From NCBI GenBank assembly GCA_947487925.1, contig CANLCA010000104.1, forward strand, positions 1 to 8,275: a DNA stretch of 8,275 nt. Direction: 5' to 3'. Shown here piece by piece: positions 1 through 6,248 of the stretch. Position numbers and translations under genes: made by a program. The first letter of the stretch is position 1. Every line of letters begins with the position of its first letter. Source of the DNA: Verrucomicrobiales bacterium. Lineage in GTDB: Bacteria; Verrucomicrobiota; Verrucomicrobiia; Limisphaerales; F1-80-MAGS106. Below the pieces are notes generated by a model that worked only from the letters and a program-made list of their open reading frames with translations, was not told the DNA's origin and ran no database searches.

Positions 1-2301
1 GGCGAGCATTTCGGCCGAGAGTACAGGGATACCTATTTCGCCTGCCAGTTTAACACGCATAAGCTGGTTCATGTCCGCCTGAAGCCGAACGGCGCAACGT
101 TCGTGACGGAAGAAAAGGATTTCCTCACGTCGCCAAGCCATGATTTTCATCCGGCGGACGTGCTTGAAGACGCCGACGGCAGCTTGTTACTCCTGGATAC
201 CGGCGGATGGCTGACTTGGGGTTGTCCCTATTCCAAGATTGCGAAACCCGAAATCAAGGGCGCGATCTACCGCGTGCGGCGGACGGGCGGGAGTTCGCCC
301 GCCGATCCGCGCGGTCTCAAGCTGGACTGGAAGGATGCGGAGCCAGCGGATCAACTGGTCGCCCGGCTGAACGATGCGAGACCGACGGTGCGTGACCGCT
401 CGATTGAGGCACTGGTACGCCGAGGTGAAACGGCGGTGCCGGTGCTCGTCAAGGCGCTCGGAAATTCGGCCAAAGCGGACGAACGAAGGAACATCGTATG
501 GATCCTCTCTCGCATTCCATCCGACGAGGGACGCACGGCGATTCGCCGGGCGCTTGCGGATCCGGATGAGAGCGTCCGCATGGCTGCCATTCGTTCAGTG
601 GGCACGCTGAAGGATCGGGCGGCAGTGCTGGCGCTCGCTCAGTTGTTACCCAGTGGTACAGCCCCGGTTCGTCGGGCGGCGGCGACGGCGTTGGGTCAGG
701 TTGGCGATCGTTCGGCGATCTCCTGGATCTTTCAAGCTCTGGAGCATGAATCAGAACTGTATTTGCTCCACGCGTTGACCTACGCATTGATTGAGATTGC
801 CGATCCAGTGGGAACTTCCTCTTATCTCAATGATTCTTCGCGTCCAGGTTGGCAGCGGATCGCGCTACGGGTTTTGGATCAGATGAAGAAGGAGGGTCTG
901 GCGCCATCGATGGTCCTGCCGCTGCTTTCTTCCAAGGATCCTGGCGTCCGGGACGAAGCCCGGCGAGTGATCGCAGCCCGCACCGATTGGAAGCCCGCAA
1001 TGACGCAGGTTTTCATCAGTTGGCTGAACGCCCCTCAACCGGACTCATCCCCACCGGATCTTGTCGAGGGCCTGGTGCTCGCTCTCGCGGAAGATGCCCC
1101 ATTCATGGAGCTGTTGGGCGGAGTGCTTGGTTCAAACACCATTTCGGAAGCGAAGCAGATGCAACTGCTCGCCGTGATCGGGTTGATGAAGAAATTGCCC
1201 ACGGCACTCAACGGCGGTCTCCATCGGTGCCTGCGTTCCCCGGCGGTAGCGCTCCGCAACCAGGCCGTGGCTACCCTCCTTCCCTTTGACGCCTCCCCCT
1301 TTATCGGGGACCTGCGCAATCTCGAGGAGCGGGTGGATGAACCAGACGAGAACCGGGTCGGAGCGCTGGAAGCGATGGCCAAAAACAACGGGGCGATCGA
1401 GGACCGCGCTTTCGAGTATCTGGCCGGCCTGATCCAACGCGAGTCCACGTCACCGCTTCTCCGGCGCCAGGCGGCGCGGGCCGTGGGTCTTCTCAGGCCG
1501 TCCGCAGCCCGGCCCGATCAGATCCAGGCCCTCTGTTCGCTGGTCGAAAAGGGCCGCCCGATGGAAATCGCGCAATTGCTCCGGCCCTTTGAGCTTTTTC
1601 GACCGACTGCTGAGCCCACGGGCCAAGAATTTGGAAATGGACCGCCCCGAGAGGCGTGGCCGGTGGAAACTTTGGAAGGGATTGGACATCGTTTGGTTCG
1701 CTCGCTCCGCACGAGCCCGGGATTAGCTTCACTCAGACCGGAGCAATTGACAGCGCTTCTCCAGAACTTTCCAGAATCGGTCCGCCGAGACGGGGATGAG
1801 TTGCGTTCGAAGTCCGGGGAATCCGGTGGTTCGACCGAGGCCGAGCATTCCGATCTCACCCGACGCATGGCGGAGATGGAGGCCGGGAATGCTTCGAAGG
1901 GACGCAGTGTGTTTTTCAGCAACCGTGCGGCGTGTTTTCTTTGTCACCGGATTCAAGGAGAGGGAGGGACACTCGGGCCCGACCTGTCGAAAATCGGTGC
2001 CATCCGCGGGCGCCGGGATCTGCTCGAGGCAATTCTTTATCCCAGTTCGACGCTCGTGAACGGTTACGAGAGCTACGCCATCGAGATGACGGACGGGGAG
2101 TCCTTCTCGGGGTTGATCCACCGCGAGAACCGTGATGCCATCTACTTAAAAAATGCCGATCAGCGGGAGGTACGCATCCGAAGGGACCAGATTCGCGGAA
2201 TGCGTATGAGCCCTATATCGACAATGCCTGATGGACTTCTTGAGAGCCTGGGCAAGCGCGAACTAGCCGATCTCGTGGAATTCCTGGCGCATTGCCTCTG
2301 A
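1..2301 (+). CDS. PVC-type membrane-bound dehydrogenase/HEAT/cytochrome c heme-domain protein (5' partial)
   Basis: The frame is open from base 1 without a stop, so this is the C-terminal 766 residues of a larger protein; the GTG at 103 is internal. Residues 1-90 look like the end of a beta-propeller of the PVC membrane-bound dehydrogenase type (TIGR02604-like), including FNTHKLVHVRL and the propeller-like DADGSLLLLDTGGW. Residues about 112-330 form HEAT-like helical repeats with recurring VR..A...L patterns, and weaker helical repeats continue to about 500. A c-type heme motif CFLCH lies at residues 645-649 (bases 1933-1947), followed by GGTLGPDLSKIG, typical of the PVC heme-binding domain (TIGR02603-like). 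A Met in STMPDGLL (residue 742) is a likely distal heme ligand. The protein is probably exported and electron-accepting, oxidising a sugar or similar substrate, but the substrate is unknown. The signal peptide and most of the propeller lie upstream of the window. Confidence 0.9.
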   Translation, partial: GEHFGREYRDTYFACQFNTHKLVHVRLKPNGATFVTEEKDFLTSPSHDFHPADVLEDADGSLLLLDTGGWLTWGCPYSKIAKPEIKGAIYRVRRTGGSSPADPRGLKLDWKDAEPADQLVARLNDARPTVRDRSIEALVRRGETAVPVLVKALGNSAKADERRNIVWILSRIPSDEGRTAIRRALADPDESVRMAAIRSVGTLKDRAAVLALAQLLPSGTAPVRRAAATALGQVGDRSAISWIFQALEHESELYLLHALTYALIEIADPVGTSSYLNDSSRPGWQRIALRVLDQMKKEGLAPSMVLPLLSSKDPGVRDEARRVIAARTDWKPAMTQVFISWLNAPQPDSSPPDLVEGLVLALAEDAPFMELLGGVLGSNTISEAKQMQLLAVIGLMKKLPTALNGGLHRCLRSPAVALRNQAVATLLPFDASPFIGDLRNLEERVDEPDENRVGALEAMAKNNGAIEDRAFEYLAGLIQRESTSPLLRRQAARAVGLLRPSAARPDQIQALCSLVEKGRPMEIAQLLRPFELFRPTAEPTGQEFGNGPPREAWPVETLEGIGHRLVRSLRTSPGLASLRPEQLTALLQNFPESVRRDGDELRSKSGESGGSTEAEHSDLTRRMAEMEAGNASKGRSVFFSNRAACFLCHRIQGEGGTLGPDLSKIGAIRGRRDLLEAILYPSSTLVNGYESYAIEMTDGESFSGLIHRENRDAIYLKNADQREVRIRRDQIRGMRMSPISTMPDGLLESLGKRELADLVEFLAHCL

Positions 2302-2302
2302 T

Positions 2303-2319
2303 CCGTTCCCATGGAACGG
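2303..2319 (+). terminator. Hairpin just after the stop codon, possible terminator
   Basis: A perfect 7-bp stem (CCGTTCC / GGAACGG) with a CAT loop begins two bases after the TGA of the cytochrome gene. No T-run follows, so it is not a classical intrinsic terminator. It may stabilise the mRNA 3' end or act between the convergent genes. The rest of the convergent gap, 2320-2400, shows no further clear signal. Confidence 0.4.
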
Positions 2320-2400
2320 CCAGACTCAGTCAATTGAACTGTATCCCGGAATATGAAATGCACTGCCTTCCACGGCCCGGCGGCCTCCCGATCCTGAAAC

Positions 2401-3132
2401 TCAGGCATTGCCTCCGGCCATCGCTCGTGCGAGAGGGAACAGGACGGCATTCTCCAGATGGATATGTCGATGCAGATCCTCCTCCAAATCGCGCAGCCCT
2501 GCGAACAGCGCACGGTAGGTGTTACAGGCGTCCGGCGGCGGCTGGAACCCATGACTCACCTCCCGCAATCGCGCGAGTGCCGCGCCCGCCTCCTCGTGCT
2601 CGCGCAGCCTACAGGAGATCGGGCCATCCACCACAACCGGGCCGCACTGGCCCCGGCTCATCGCGACAATTGCCGGAAAAAGAATCTGCTCCTCTTCCAT
2701 CAGGTGCTTCGTCAACTCCTCCTCCAAACCACAGAAGATGCGGAACAACTCCACCAACGATGGCGTGTGGCCTCCATGCACTAGGGCCACCCTCTCGGAC
2801 ATGGCGTGAAGCCGGGGTAATTCACGCCGTAGGAACTGATGATGGATCTGGATGATGTAGTTGGCCAGTTCGTGCGTCGGCAAATCGGCGGGGTTTTGCT
2901 CGGGAGCGGACTTGTCGGCCAACTCAGCTTCGAGTTGTTCTACTACGGAGTCGTGGGCAATAGCTTTGCGTTCGCAGGCTTCGCGCAAGGTGCGTGCGCC
3001 CTGGCAGCAGAAGTCGATGTTGAAAGATTGAAAAACTCGAGACCGTCCGGGTCGCTCGGCGACAAGCTCGCCGACGGTGCGATCGAGGAGCGGAGTTCCA
3101 GGAAGTGAGAAGACGTTTGGTTTATGGGTCAT
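2401..3132 (-). CDS. Iron-sulfur cluster repair di-iron protein (RIC/YtfE/ScdA family)
   Basis: This is a cytoplasmic di-iron protein that repairs iron-sulfur clusters damaged by nitric oxide or oxidants. From the ATG at 3132 it has 243 residues, a usual family length. An N-terminal ScdA_N (DUF542) domain is visible: TVGELVAERP, then FNIDFCCQG with the conserved Cys pair (residues 42-43), then TLREAC. A hemerythrin-like domain follows. By alignment from memory with E. coli YtfE, all seven iron ligands are present: H97, H119, H143, E147 (in KHLMEEEQILFP), H179 (REHEEAG), H223 and E227 (HIHLENAVLFP). Other in-frame starts are ATG at 3156 and TTG at 3201; the latter has a GAGG about 5 bases upstream. 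The ATG at 3132 has no obvious Shine-Dalgarno, so the start is uncertain. It is preferred because it fits the family N-terminus and leaves room for a promoter below the FNR-like box. The gene stands alone and converges on the cytochrome gene. Confidence 0.93.
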   Translation of the reverse strand: MTHKPNVFSLPGTPLLDRTVGELVAERPGRSRVFQSFNIDFCCQGARTLREACERKAIAHDSVVEQLEAELADKSAPEQNPADLPTHELANYIIQIHHQFLRRELPRLHAMSERVALVHGGHTPSLVELFRIFCGLEEELTKHLMEEEQILFPAIVAMSRGQCGPVVVDGPISCRLREHEEAGAALARLREVSHGFQPPPDACNTYRALFAGLRDLEEDLHRHIHLENAVLFPLARAMAGGNA

Positions 3133-3238
3133 GGCTATGAGAGTTGGCGCAGGCATTTTGCCCGTGGATCCAGTTGGGATGAGAGAGTCATCAGTATCCA
3201 ATTCGCCTCAACGATGCCGGGATTGAGTGCCAGACGAT

Positions 3239-3252
3239 TTGACCCGGATCAA
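3239..3252 (-). promoter_or_regulatory. FNR/CRP-family operator upstream of the RIC gene
   Basis: The sequence TTGACCCGGATCAA matches the FNR/DNR consensus TTGAT-N4-ATCAA at nine of the ten defined positions. Its centre (3245.5) is about 113 bases upstream of the ATG at 3132. If it worked as a class II activator site near -41.5, transcription would start near 3204, giving a leader of about 70 bases before the chosen ATG. No good -10 box is obvious. Nitric-oxide and low-oxygen control of RIC genes by FNR-family proteins is well known, which makes the position meaningful. Confidence 0.55.
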
Positions 3253-3289
3253 GCATTGGTAATGCCCGACCGTTCGATCTGTCGGAAAC

Positions 3290-3476
3290 TTCAGACCTCA
3301 ATATGTGCGGGGTAAACTGGGAAAAACATTGGAGGGTTCCATTCCTTCGAATTGCCGCTTCTCTCGTGCCATTTCCCGCGATTGAAGGCGAGGCAACCAA
3401 GTGTTTGCGTCGATTTGGAAGGATTTGGAAAACGCACTCATTGCCGCGATTCACCCCTGAAAGTCTGAGGTCTGAA
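3290..3476. repeat. Segment bounded by an 11-bp perfect inverted repeat
   Basis: TTCAGACCTCA at 3290-3300 is the exact reverse complement of TGAGGTCTGAA at 3466-3476. The 187-base segment has no recognisable gene and no clear flanking target duplication. It may be a small repeat element or chance. Confidence 0.3.
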
Positions 3477-3558
3477 CTTCAACTTCCTTTGCCTCACCTC
3501 ATTCTTTAACCATACCCGCCCGCCCCGCTCAAGTAATGTTCCCAATTATTTGTCTGTC

Positions 3559-3580
3559 CCCGGGAGTTGCCCGGGAGTTG
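3559..3580. repeat. Tandem 11-bp repeat, two copies
   Basis: CCCGGGAGTTG occurs twice head to tail with no spacer, about 160 bases downstream of the sialidase-like stop codon. No function is evident. Confidence 0.6.
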
Positions 3581-3739
3581 TACTCGGTGGGACGTCGACG
3601 GCCCACCAAGGCGTCAACCTCCGTTTCTCATCGTTTTCCCAGCGTTCCTTATTGCTCCAATCCATCGCCAAGATCTATCGTATAGGGACGATCAGAAACC
3701 AAAATCTTATCAGTAACACAGTCGGATTGGCGAAATGGT

Positions 3740-5143
3740 TCACTTCGGCCACTCGCCGTTCACGAAGTCGCGCGGCTGGAGCTTCGCCGGGTCAATCACC
3801 GCGTGTTTCACGCGCTGGCGCTTCCAGGTGTAGGTGATGTGCACAAGGCCGTCCTTGGTCTGGATGATCGCGGGATAACTGTATTCACCAGGCTCACTTT
3901 CGAGGACGAGCGTGGCCTGCCAGGTCTGCGCGTCCCGTGAGACGGCGACATTGAGCGGGGTGCGTTTGCCGCCCCATTTGCCGGGCGTGCCGCCGATGTG
4001 ATTGTAGACGATAAGATGGCGGCCGTCCTTGAGCGTCACGGCATCGGTGCCGGAATTGTTGTTGGGCAATGTACCGAGCGTCATCTCGCCCCAAGTTTTG
4101 CCGCCGTCGTCGGAACGGATTTCGAACACGCGGTCCTGTCGCGAACGACCAAGCGCAAGCAGCTTGTCGCCGCCAAGAAACAGGATGCTAGGCTGGATGG
4201 CTTGAATCTTCACGCCGTCGTTCACCGGGCCGATGAGTTGCCACGTTTTGCCGAGGTCGCTGCTGCGCTCGAAATGCACGCTCCACTTGCTGGGCTTCTC
4301 GTGCGTCTCGTTGCTGGTGGGGCAAAGGATGTCGCCATTCGCGAGTTGCACGGGCTTGTTCTTGATGGGGCCGAGGATGCCCTCGGGCAGGCGACGCGGT
4401 TGTTCCCAGGTCTTGCCGCCGTCGGTGCTGGTCGTGAGCACGCCCCACCATTGCTCGGGGTTTGGGCCGTCCTTGTAGAACAGCATCAACGGGCCGTCCT
4501 TCGGCTGGAAGAGGACCGGGTTCCACGTCGGGTGGCGCACCTCGGTGCCGTCCGCCTTGCGATACTGGACGCCGTTGGCGACTTCGACGCTGGGCGTCCA
4601 TTTGCCATCCACGAGGCGCGCGACCCAAATGCCGACGTCGGGATGCTTCTCACGTGTGCCGCCGAACCACGCGGCAACGAGGTCGCCGCGTGACGTCTCG
4701 ACAATGGTCGAGGCGTGGATTTGCGGATACGGACCGCTCTCGTAGATGAACTCAGACTTGAGGAGCGCGGCGTCCGCCGCGAAGGCCAAAGGACCAAGGC
4801 TAAAGATTAAGGAAAGGAGCAAGGCCAAAGCCCCAAGGGAGGGGCCAGCACATCGTGCGCGTTGGCGCGTCCCGAAGGAACGCACGTGGGTAGCCACGGG
4901 TGAATCTGCGCCAGCAGATGAACCCGAGGTGAACGTGCCGACTAGTACGCGCCCCGCGAGGGGCGCAGAAGAAAGGCAGTACGACAATCGGGCGCGAAAT
5001 TCCGTCCGCCCCGCCGGGGCGGTGAATTCATTTTGCGTTGTGACCACGGGTTGCGTCCCGCAAGCGGGGCTCCACCCGTGGCTACCCTCGTCGGCTCCTG
5101 CCGAGTCGAAGGCTGTGGCGAATGTGGCTTTGAGTTTTTTCAT
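3740..5143 (-). CDS. Secreted BNR-repeat sialidase-like protein with a repeat-disrupted signal peptide region
   Basis: The protein has 467 residues. Residues from about 130 form a six-bladed-propeller-type sialidase/BNR_2 domain: HASTIVET..GDLVAAWFGGTRE (143-165), then Asp boxes STDGGKTW (239-246), SSDLGKTW (294-301) and SDDGGKTW (344-351), and a degenerate SRDAQTW (402-408). A full sialidase catalytic set was not confirmed, so the substrate may be a glycan or sugar other than sialic acid. The ATG at 5143 has a good Shine-Dalgarno (AAGGAA, 7 bases upstream) and gives MKKLKAT, a typical signal-peptide n-region. The matching hydrophobic core (GALALLLSLIFSLGPLAFA, about residues 104-122, likely cut after AFA) comes only about 95 residues later. 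Residues 19-86 are encoded by a pair of inverted REP-like units. No ATG, GTG or TTG suited to a start is visible just before the hydrophobic core. Export of the present product is uncertain. The start overlaps the sigma factor stop by ATGA. Confidence 0.85.
   Translation of the reverse strand: MKKLKATFATAFDSAGADEGSHGWSPACGTQPVVTTQNEFTAPAGRTEFRARLSYCLSSAPLAGRVLVGTFTSGSSAGADSPVATHVRSFGTRQRARCAGPSLGALALLLSLIFSLGPLAFAADAALLKSEFIYESGPYPQIHASTIVETSRGDLVAAWFGGTREKHPDVGIWVARLVDGKWTPSVEVANGVQYRKADGTEVRHPTWNPVLFQPKDGPLMLFYKDGPNPEQWWGVLTTSTDGGKTWEQPRRLPEGILGPIKNKPVQLANGDILCPTSNETHEKPSKWSVHFERSSDLGKTWQLIGPVNDGVKIQAIQPSILFLGGDKLLALGRSRQDRVFEIRSDDGGKTWGEMTLGTLPNNNSGTDAVTLKDGRHLIVYNHIGGTPGKWGGKRTPLNVAVSRDAQTWQATLVLESEPGEYSYPAIIQTKDGLVHITYTWKRQRVKHAVIDPAKLQPRDFVNGEWPK
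4782..4830. repeat. Internally repetitive signal-peptide core sequence
   Basis: AAGGCCAAAG occurs at 4782-4791 and 4821-4830, and the bases between are variations on AAGG/AAAG. Read on the minus strand, this encodes most of the Leu/Ala-rich hydrophobic core of the sialidase-like signal peptide, so the core itself was partly built from repeated DNA. Confidence 0.4.
4949..4966. repeat. GC-rich hairpin inside the BIME-like element
   Basis: GCGCCCC-GCGA-GGGGCGC is a perfect 7-bp stem with a 4-base loop, between the two REP-like units. Confidence 0.6.
5006..5022. repeat. Second GC-rich hairpin inside the BIME-like element
   Basis: CCGCCCC-GCC-GGGGCGG is a perfect 7-bp stem with a 3-base loop. 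Its sequence is close to that of the hairpin at 4949-4966, so the two may be diverged copies. Confidence 0.6.
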
Positions 5144-5904
5144 TGGTGCTTTCCTTGTGCTTTGTGCCTTGAGTCTGTCCTAAAGTCCTGAACACGGCTG
5201 TGTCGTCCTCGACCAGCCGCAGCAGTCATCAGAGGTTTGGCTGAACACCAATGGACACGAATCAGACCCCATCCGCAGCGTGGGCTGGTGACGTCGGTCT
5301 TTATTCGTGTGGGTTCGTGTCCATTCGTGGTTGAACGGTTCCTGGGCAGAGCGTCGGATCTCAGTGCCGTGGCGCCGTCACGCAGTTCGACCGTGAGCCA
5401 GGCCCGGGCGTAGGCCCACCATTGCTTGGCCGTCGGTAAAGCGATGCCAAGGGCCGTGGCCGCTTCGTCGAAATTCATGCCGACGAAGTATCGCAGCTTC
5501 ACGAGTTCGGCCTTGCGTGGATCGAGGGCGGCGAATTTCTCCAGCGCCTGATTCACCGCAAGCAACTGATCGCCCTCGGCTAGCGGAGCAGGAATCTCGA
5601 TTTCATCAAGGTCAACTCTCTCGATACCCGCGCCCCGTTTCGCGGCGATCCTTCGCCGAGCACTTTCGATGAGGATACGGCGCATCGCCTCGGCTGCCGC
5701 ACCGAAGAAGTGGGTGCGACTTTGGAACGTCGGCGCGTCACTCCCCCCAAGTCGCAACCAAGCCTGGTGGACGAGGCCGGTGGGCTGGAGAGTGTGACCA
5801 GCGGCTTCATTAGCCATCTGTTGTGCAGGGAGTTTGCGCAACTCCGCGTAGACCAGGGGCAGCCCAAGTGCTTGTGAGGGATAGGAAGAGGATGTGTGCG
5901 CCAA
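5140..5904 (-). CDS. ECF-type RNA polymerase sigma factor (TIGR02999-like), probably damaged at the N-terminus and extended at the C-terminus
   Basis: The protein directs RNA polymerase to a set of promoters. Family signatures run without a break from residue 16: LPLVYAELRKL, HTLQPTGLVHQAWLRLGG, HFFGAAAEAMRRILIESARRR (region 2), then LDPRKAELVKLRYFVGMNFDEAATALG and TAKQWWAYARAWL (region 4 helix-turn-helix, about 128-170). The frame can only begin at a TTG (5904); a TGA lies 27 bases upstream and there is no ATG between. The usual first 10-20 residues (a TRLLNAI-like motif) are missing from this frame. A similar stretch, ISFINALGA, occurs in another frame from the GTG at 5935, suggesting a frameshift. 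Family members usually end near residue 176, but here the frame continues to 254 through an interspersed repeat and meets the sialidase-like ATG in an ATGA overlap. Sigma factors of this type often sit beside a Ser/Thr kinase gene; none is present here. Whether it still works is unclear. Confidence 0.8.
   Translation of the reverse strand: MAHTSSSYPSQALGLPLVYAELRKLPAQQMANEAAGHTLQPTGLVHQAWLRLGGSDAPTFQSRTHFFGAAAEAMRRILIESARRRIAAKRGAGIERVDLDEIEIPAPLAEGDQLLAVNQALEKFAALDPRKAELVKLRYFVGMNFDEAATALGIALPTAKQWWAYARAWLTVELRDGATALRSDALPRNRSTTNGHEPTRIKTDVTSPRCGWGLIRVHWCSAKPLMTAAAGRGRHSRVQDFRTDSRHKAQGKHQ
5238..5340. repeat. Interspersed inverted repeat with ATTCGTGTCCATT arms
   Basis: AATGGACACGAA at 5250-5261 and its exact complement at 5314-5325 form the core of longer, imperfect arms (TGAACACC..., ...CGTGGTTGAACGG). 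The loop of about 52 bases contains further ATTCGTGT copies. The style is that of a non-coding intergenic repeat, yet it lies inside the C-terminal extension of the sigma factor frame (about residues 189-222), which suggests that the extension is not original protein. Confidence 0.6.
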
Positions 5905-5970
5905 GTGCGTTGATGAAAGAAATCCGATTTTTCACAGCCCTCTCGACTGTGACAGTCCGGAAGCGTTGGA

Positions 5971-6004
5971 ACAAGTGAAACTTGTCACTGTGAAACTTGT
6001 CACT
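5971..6004. promoter_or_regulatory. Tandem 15-bp repeat with an embedded inverted repeat, possible operator
   Basis: GTGAAACTTGTCACT occurs twice head to tail (5975-5989, 5990-6004). The first copy overlaps two inverted repeats: ACAAGT-GAA-ACTTGT (5971-5985) and AGTGA-N6-TCACT (5974-5989). It lies 36-69 bases upstream of the GTG at 5935 and about 245 bases upstream of the tricorn homologue. A repeated dyad in a divergent promoter region is typical of a regulator binding site, but the regulator is unknown. Confidence 0.45.
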
Positions 6005-6102
6005 GCATTTTCAGCACGCTTTGACTCAAATTAAAAGACACCGGAGGGGATAAACTGCTTGGGACTGAAAACCCATCCGCATCCCGCACATCTTGAACTT
6101 GG

Positions 6103-6166
6103 CGGTGGAGCACGGCTGTGGGGGGCAGCGCCAGCAGCGCTCCGGGGATACAGCCCAGTTCCACCG
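6103..6166. repeat. Long imperfect palindrome
   Basis: CGGTGGA (6103-6109) pairs with TCCACCG (6160-6166). Inside it GGCTGT (6114-6119) pairs with ACAGCC (6150-6155), and the tip is AGCGC-CAGCA-GCGCT (6127-6141). The nested stem-loop resembles an interspersed palindromic repeat, but it lacks the GTAG of the REP units at 4888-5087. Confidence 0.5.
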
Positions 6167-6173
6167 ACAACTT

Positions 6174-6212
6174 GCGGGCGCACCCCAGCCATGGCGGGGG
6201 ATAAGAACCCGC
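6174..6212. repeat. Second hairpin in the divergent region
   Basis: GCGGG (6174-6178) pairs with CCCGC (6208-6212) around a CCCC...GGGG stem with the 8-bp palindrome GCCATGGC at its centre. It directly follows the larger palindrome and may be part of the same element. Confidence 0.4.
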
Positions 6213-6248
6213 TTGCGCGCCTCGACAGTGCGGTTAGTTTTGACTCCA

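Larger units (their letters stand above)
3202..3739. other. Intergenic stretch without a convincing gene
   Basis: These 538 bases lie between the RIC and sialidase-like genes, both on the minus strand. Short open frames on both strands have no recognisable domain or ribosome site. The stretch holds the FNR-like box, an 11-bp inverted repeat (3290-3300 and 3466-3476) and a tandem 11-mer (3559-3580). Weak hairpins near 3677-3711 could end the sialidase transcript, but none has a clear T-run. Confidence 0.6.
4888..5087. repeat. BIME-like pair of inverted REP units inside the sialidase frame
   Basis: A perfect 15-bp inverted repeat (GGGTAGCCACGGGTG at 4888-4902, complement at 5073-5087) bounds exactly 200 bases. 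Each end is a REP-like unit: a GTAG tetranucleotide followed by an imperfect stem-loop. The left unit has GTAG at 4890-4893 and a stem CC(A)CGGGT / ACCCG(A)GG (4894-4901, 4922-4929) capped by ATCTGC-GCCA-GCAGAT. The right unit, on the minus strand, has GTAG at 5085-5082 and stem CCACGGGT / ACCCGTGG (5044-5051, 5074-5081) with an inner CCCGC-AA-GCGGG. Between them are two more strong hairpins (4949-4966 and 5006-5022). GTAG plus stem-loop in inverted pairs is the known form of REP/BIME elements moved by REP-associated tyrosine transposases; no such transposase is in the window. Confidence 0.75.
5905..6248. other. Divergent intergenic region rich in repeats
   Basis: This 344-base stretch separates the minus-strand sigma gene from the plus-strand tricorn homologue and should hold both promoters. 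It contains a tandem 15-mer, an 11-bp palindrome TTTGACTCAAA (6020-6030) and two hairpin structures (6103-6166 and 6174-6212). TTTGACTC recurs at 6239-6246, just before the tricorn ATG. No well-spaced -35/-10 pair and no gene was recognised. Confidence 0.6.

Noticed and set aside
3191..3454. 87-codon minus-strand open frame upstream of the RIC gene
   Set aside because: It has no domain and no clear ribosome site, and it crosses the FNR-like box and the probable RIC promoter.
3677..3711. Terminator for the sialidase-like gene
   Set aside because: ATCGT-ATAGGG-ACGAT and GATcAGA/TCTtATC are short or mismatched stems without a clear T-run on the minus strand.
3998..4693. 231-codon open frame on the plus strand
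   Set aside because: It lies wholly antisense to the sialidase-like gene, which has clear Asp-box motifs; the plus frame shows no domain and is a GC-driven shadow.
4888..5087. Target-site duplication around the 200-base element
   Set aside because: Only a CGT-like similarity is seen at the flanks, too short to support a duplication; REP-type elements do not need one.
5975..6004. Direct repeats considered as a CRISPR array
   Set aside because: The two 15-base copies are adjacent, with no spacers, and no cas gene is near.
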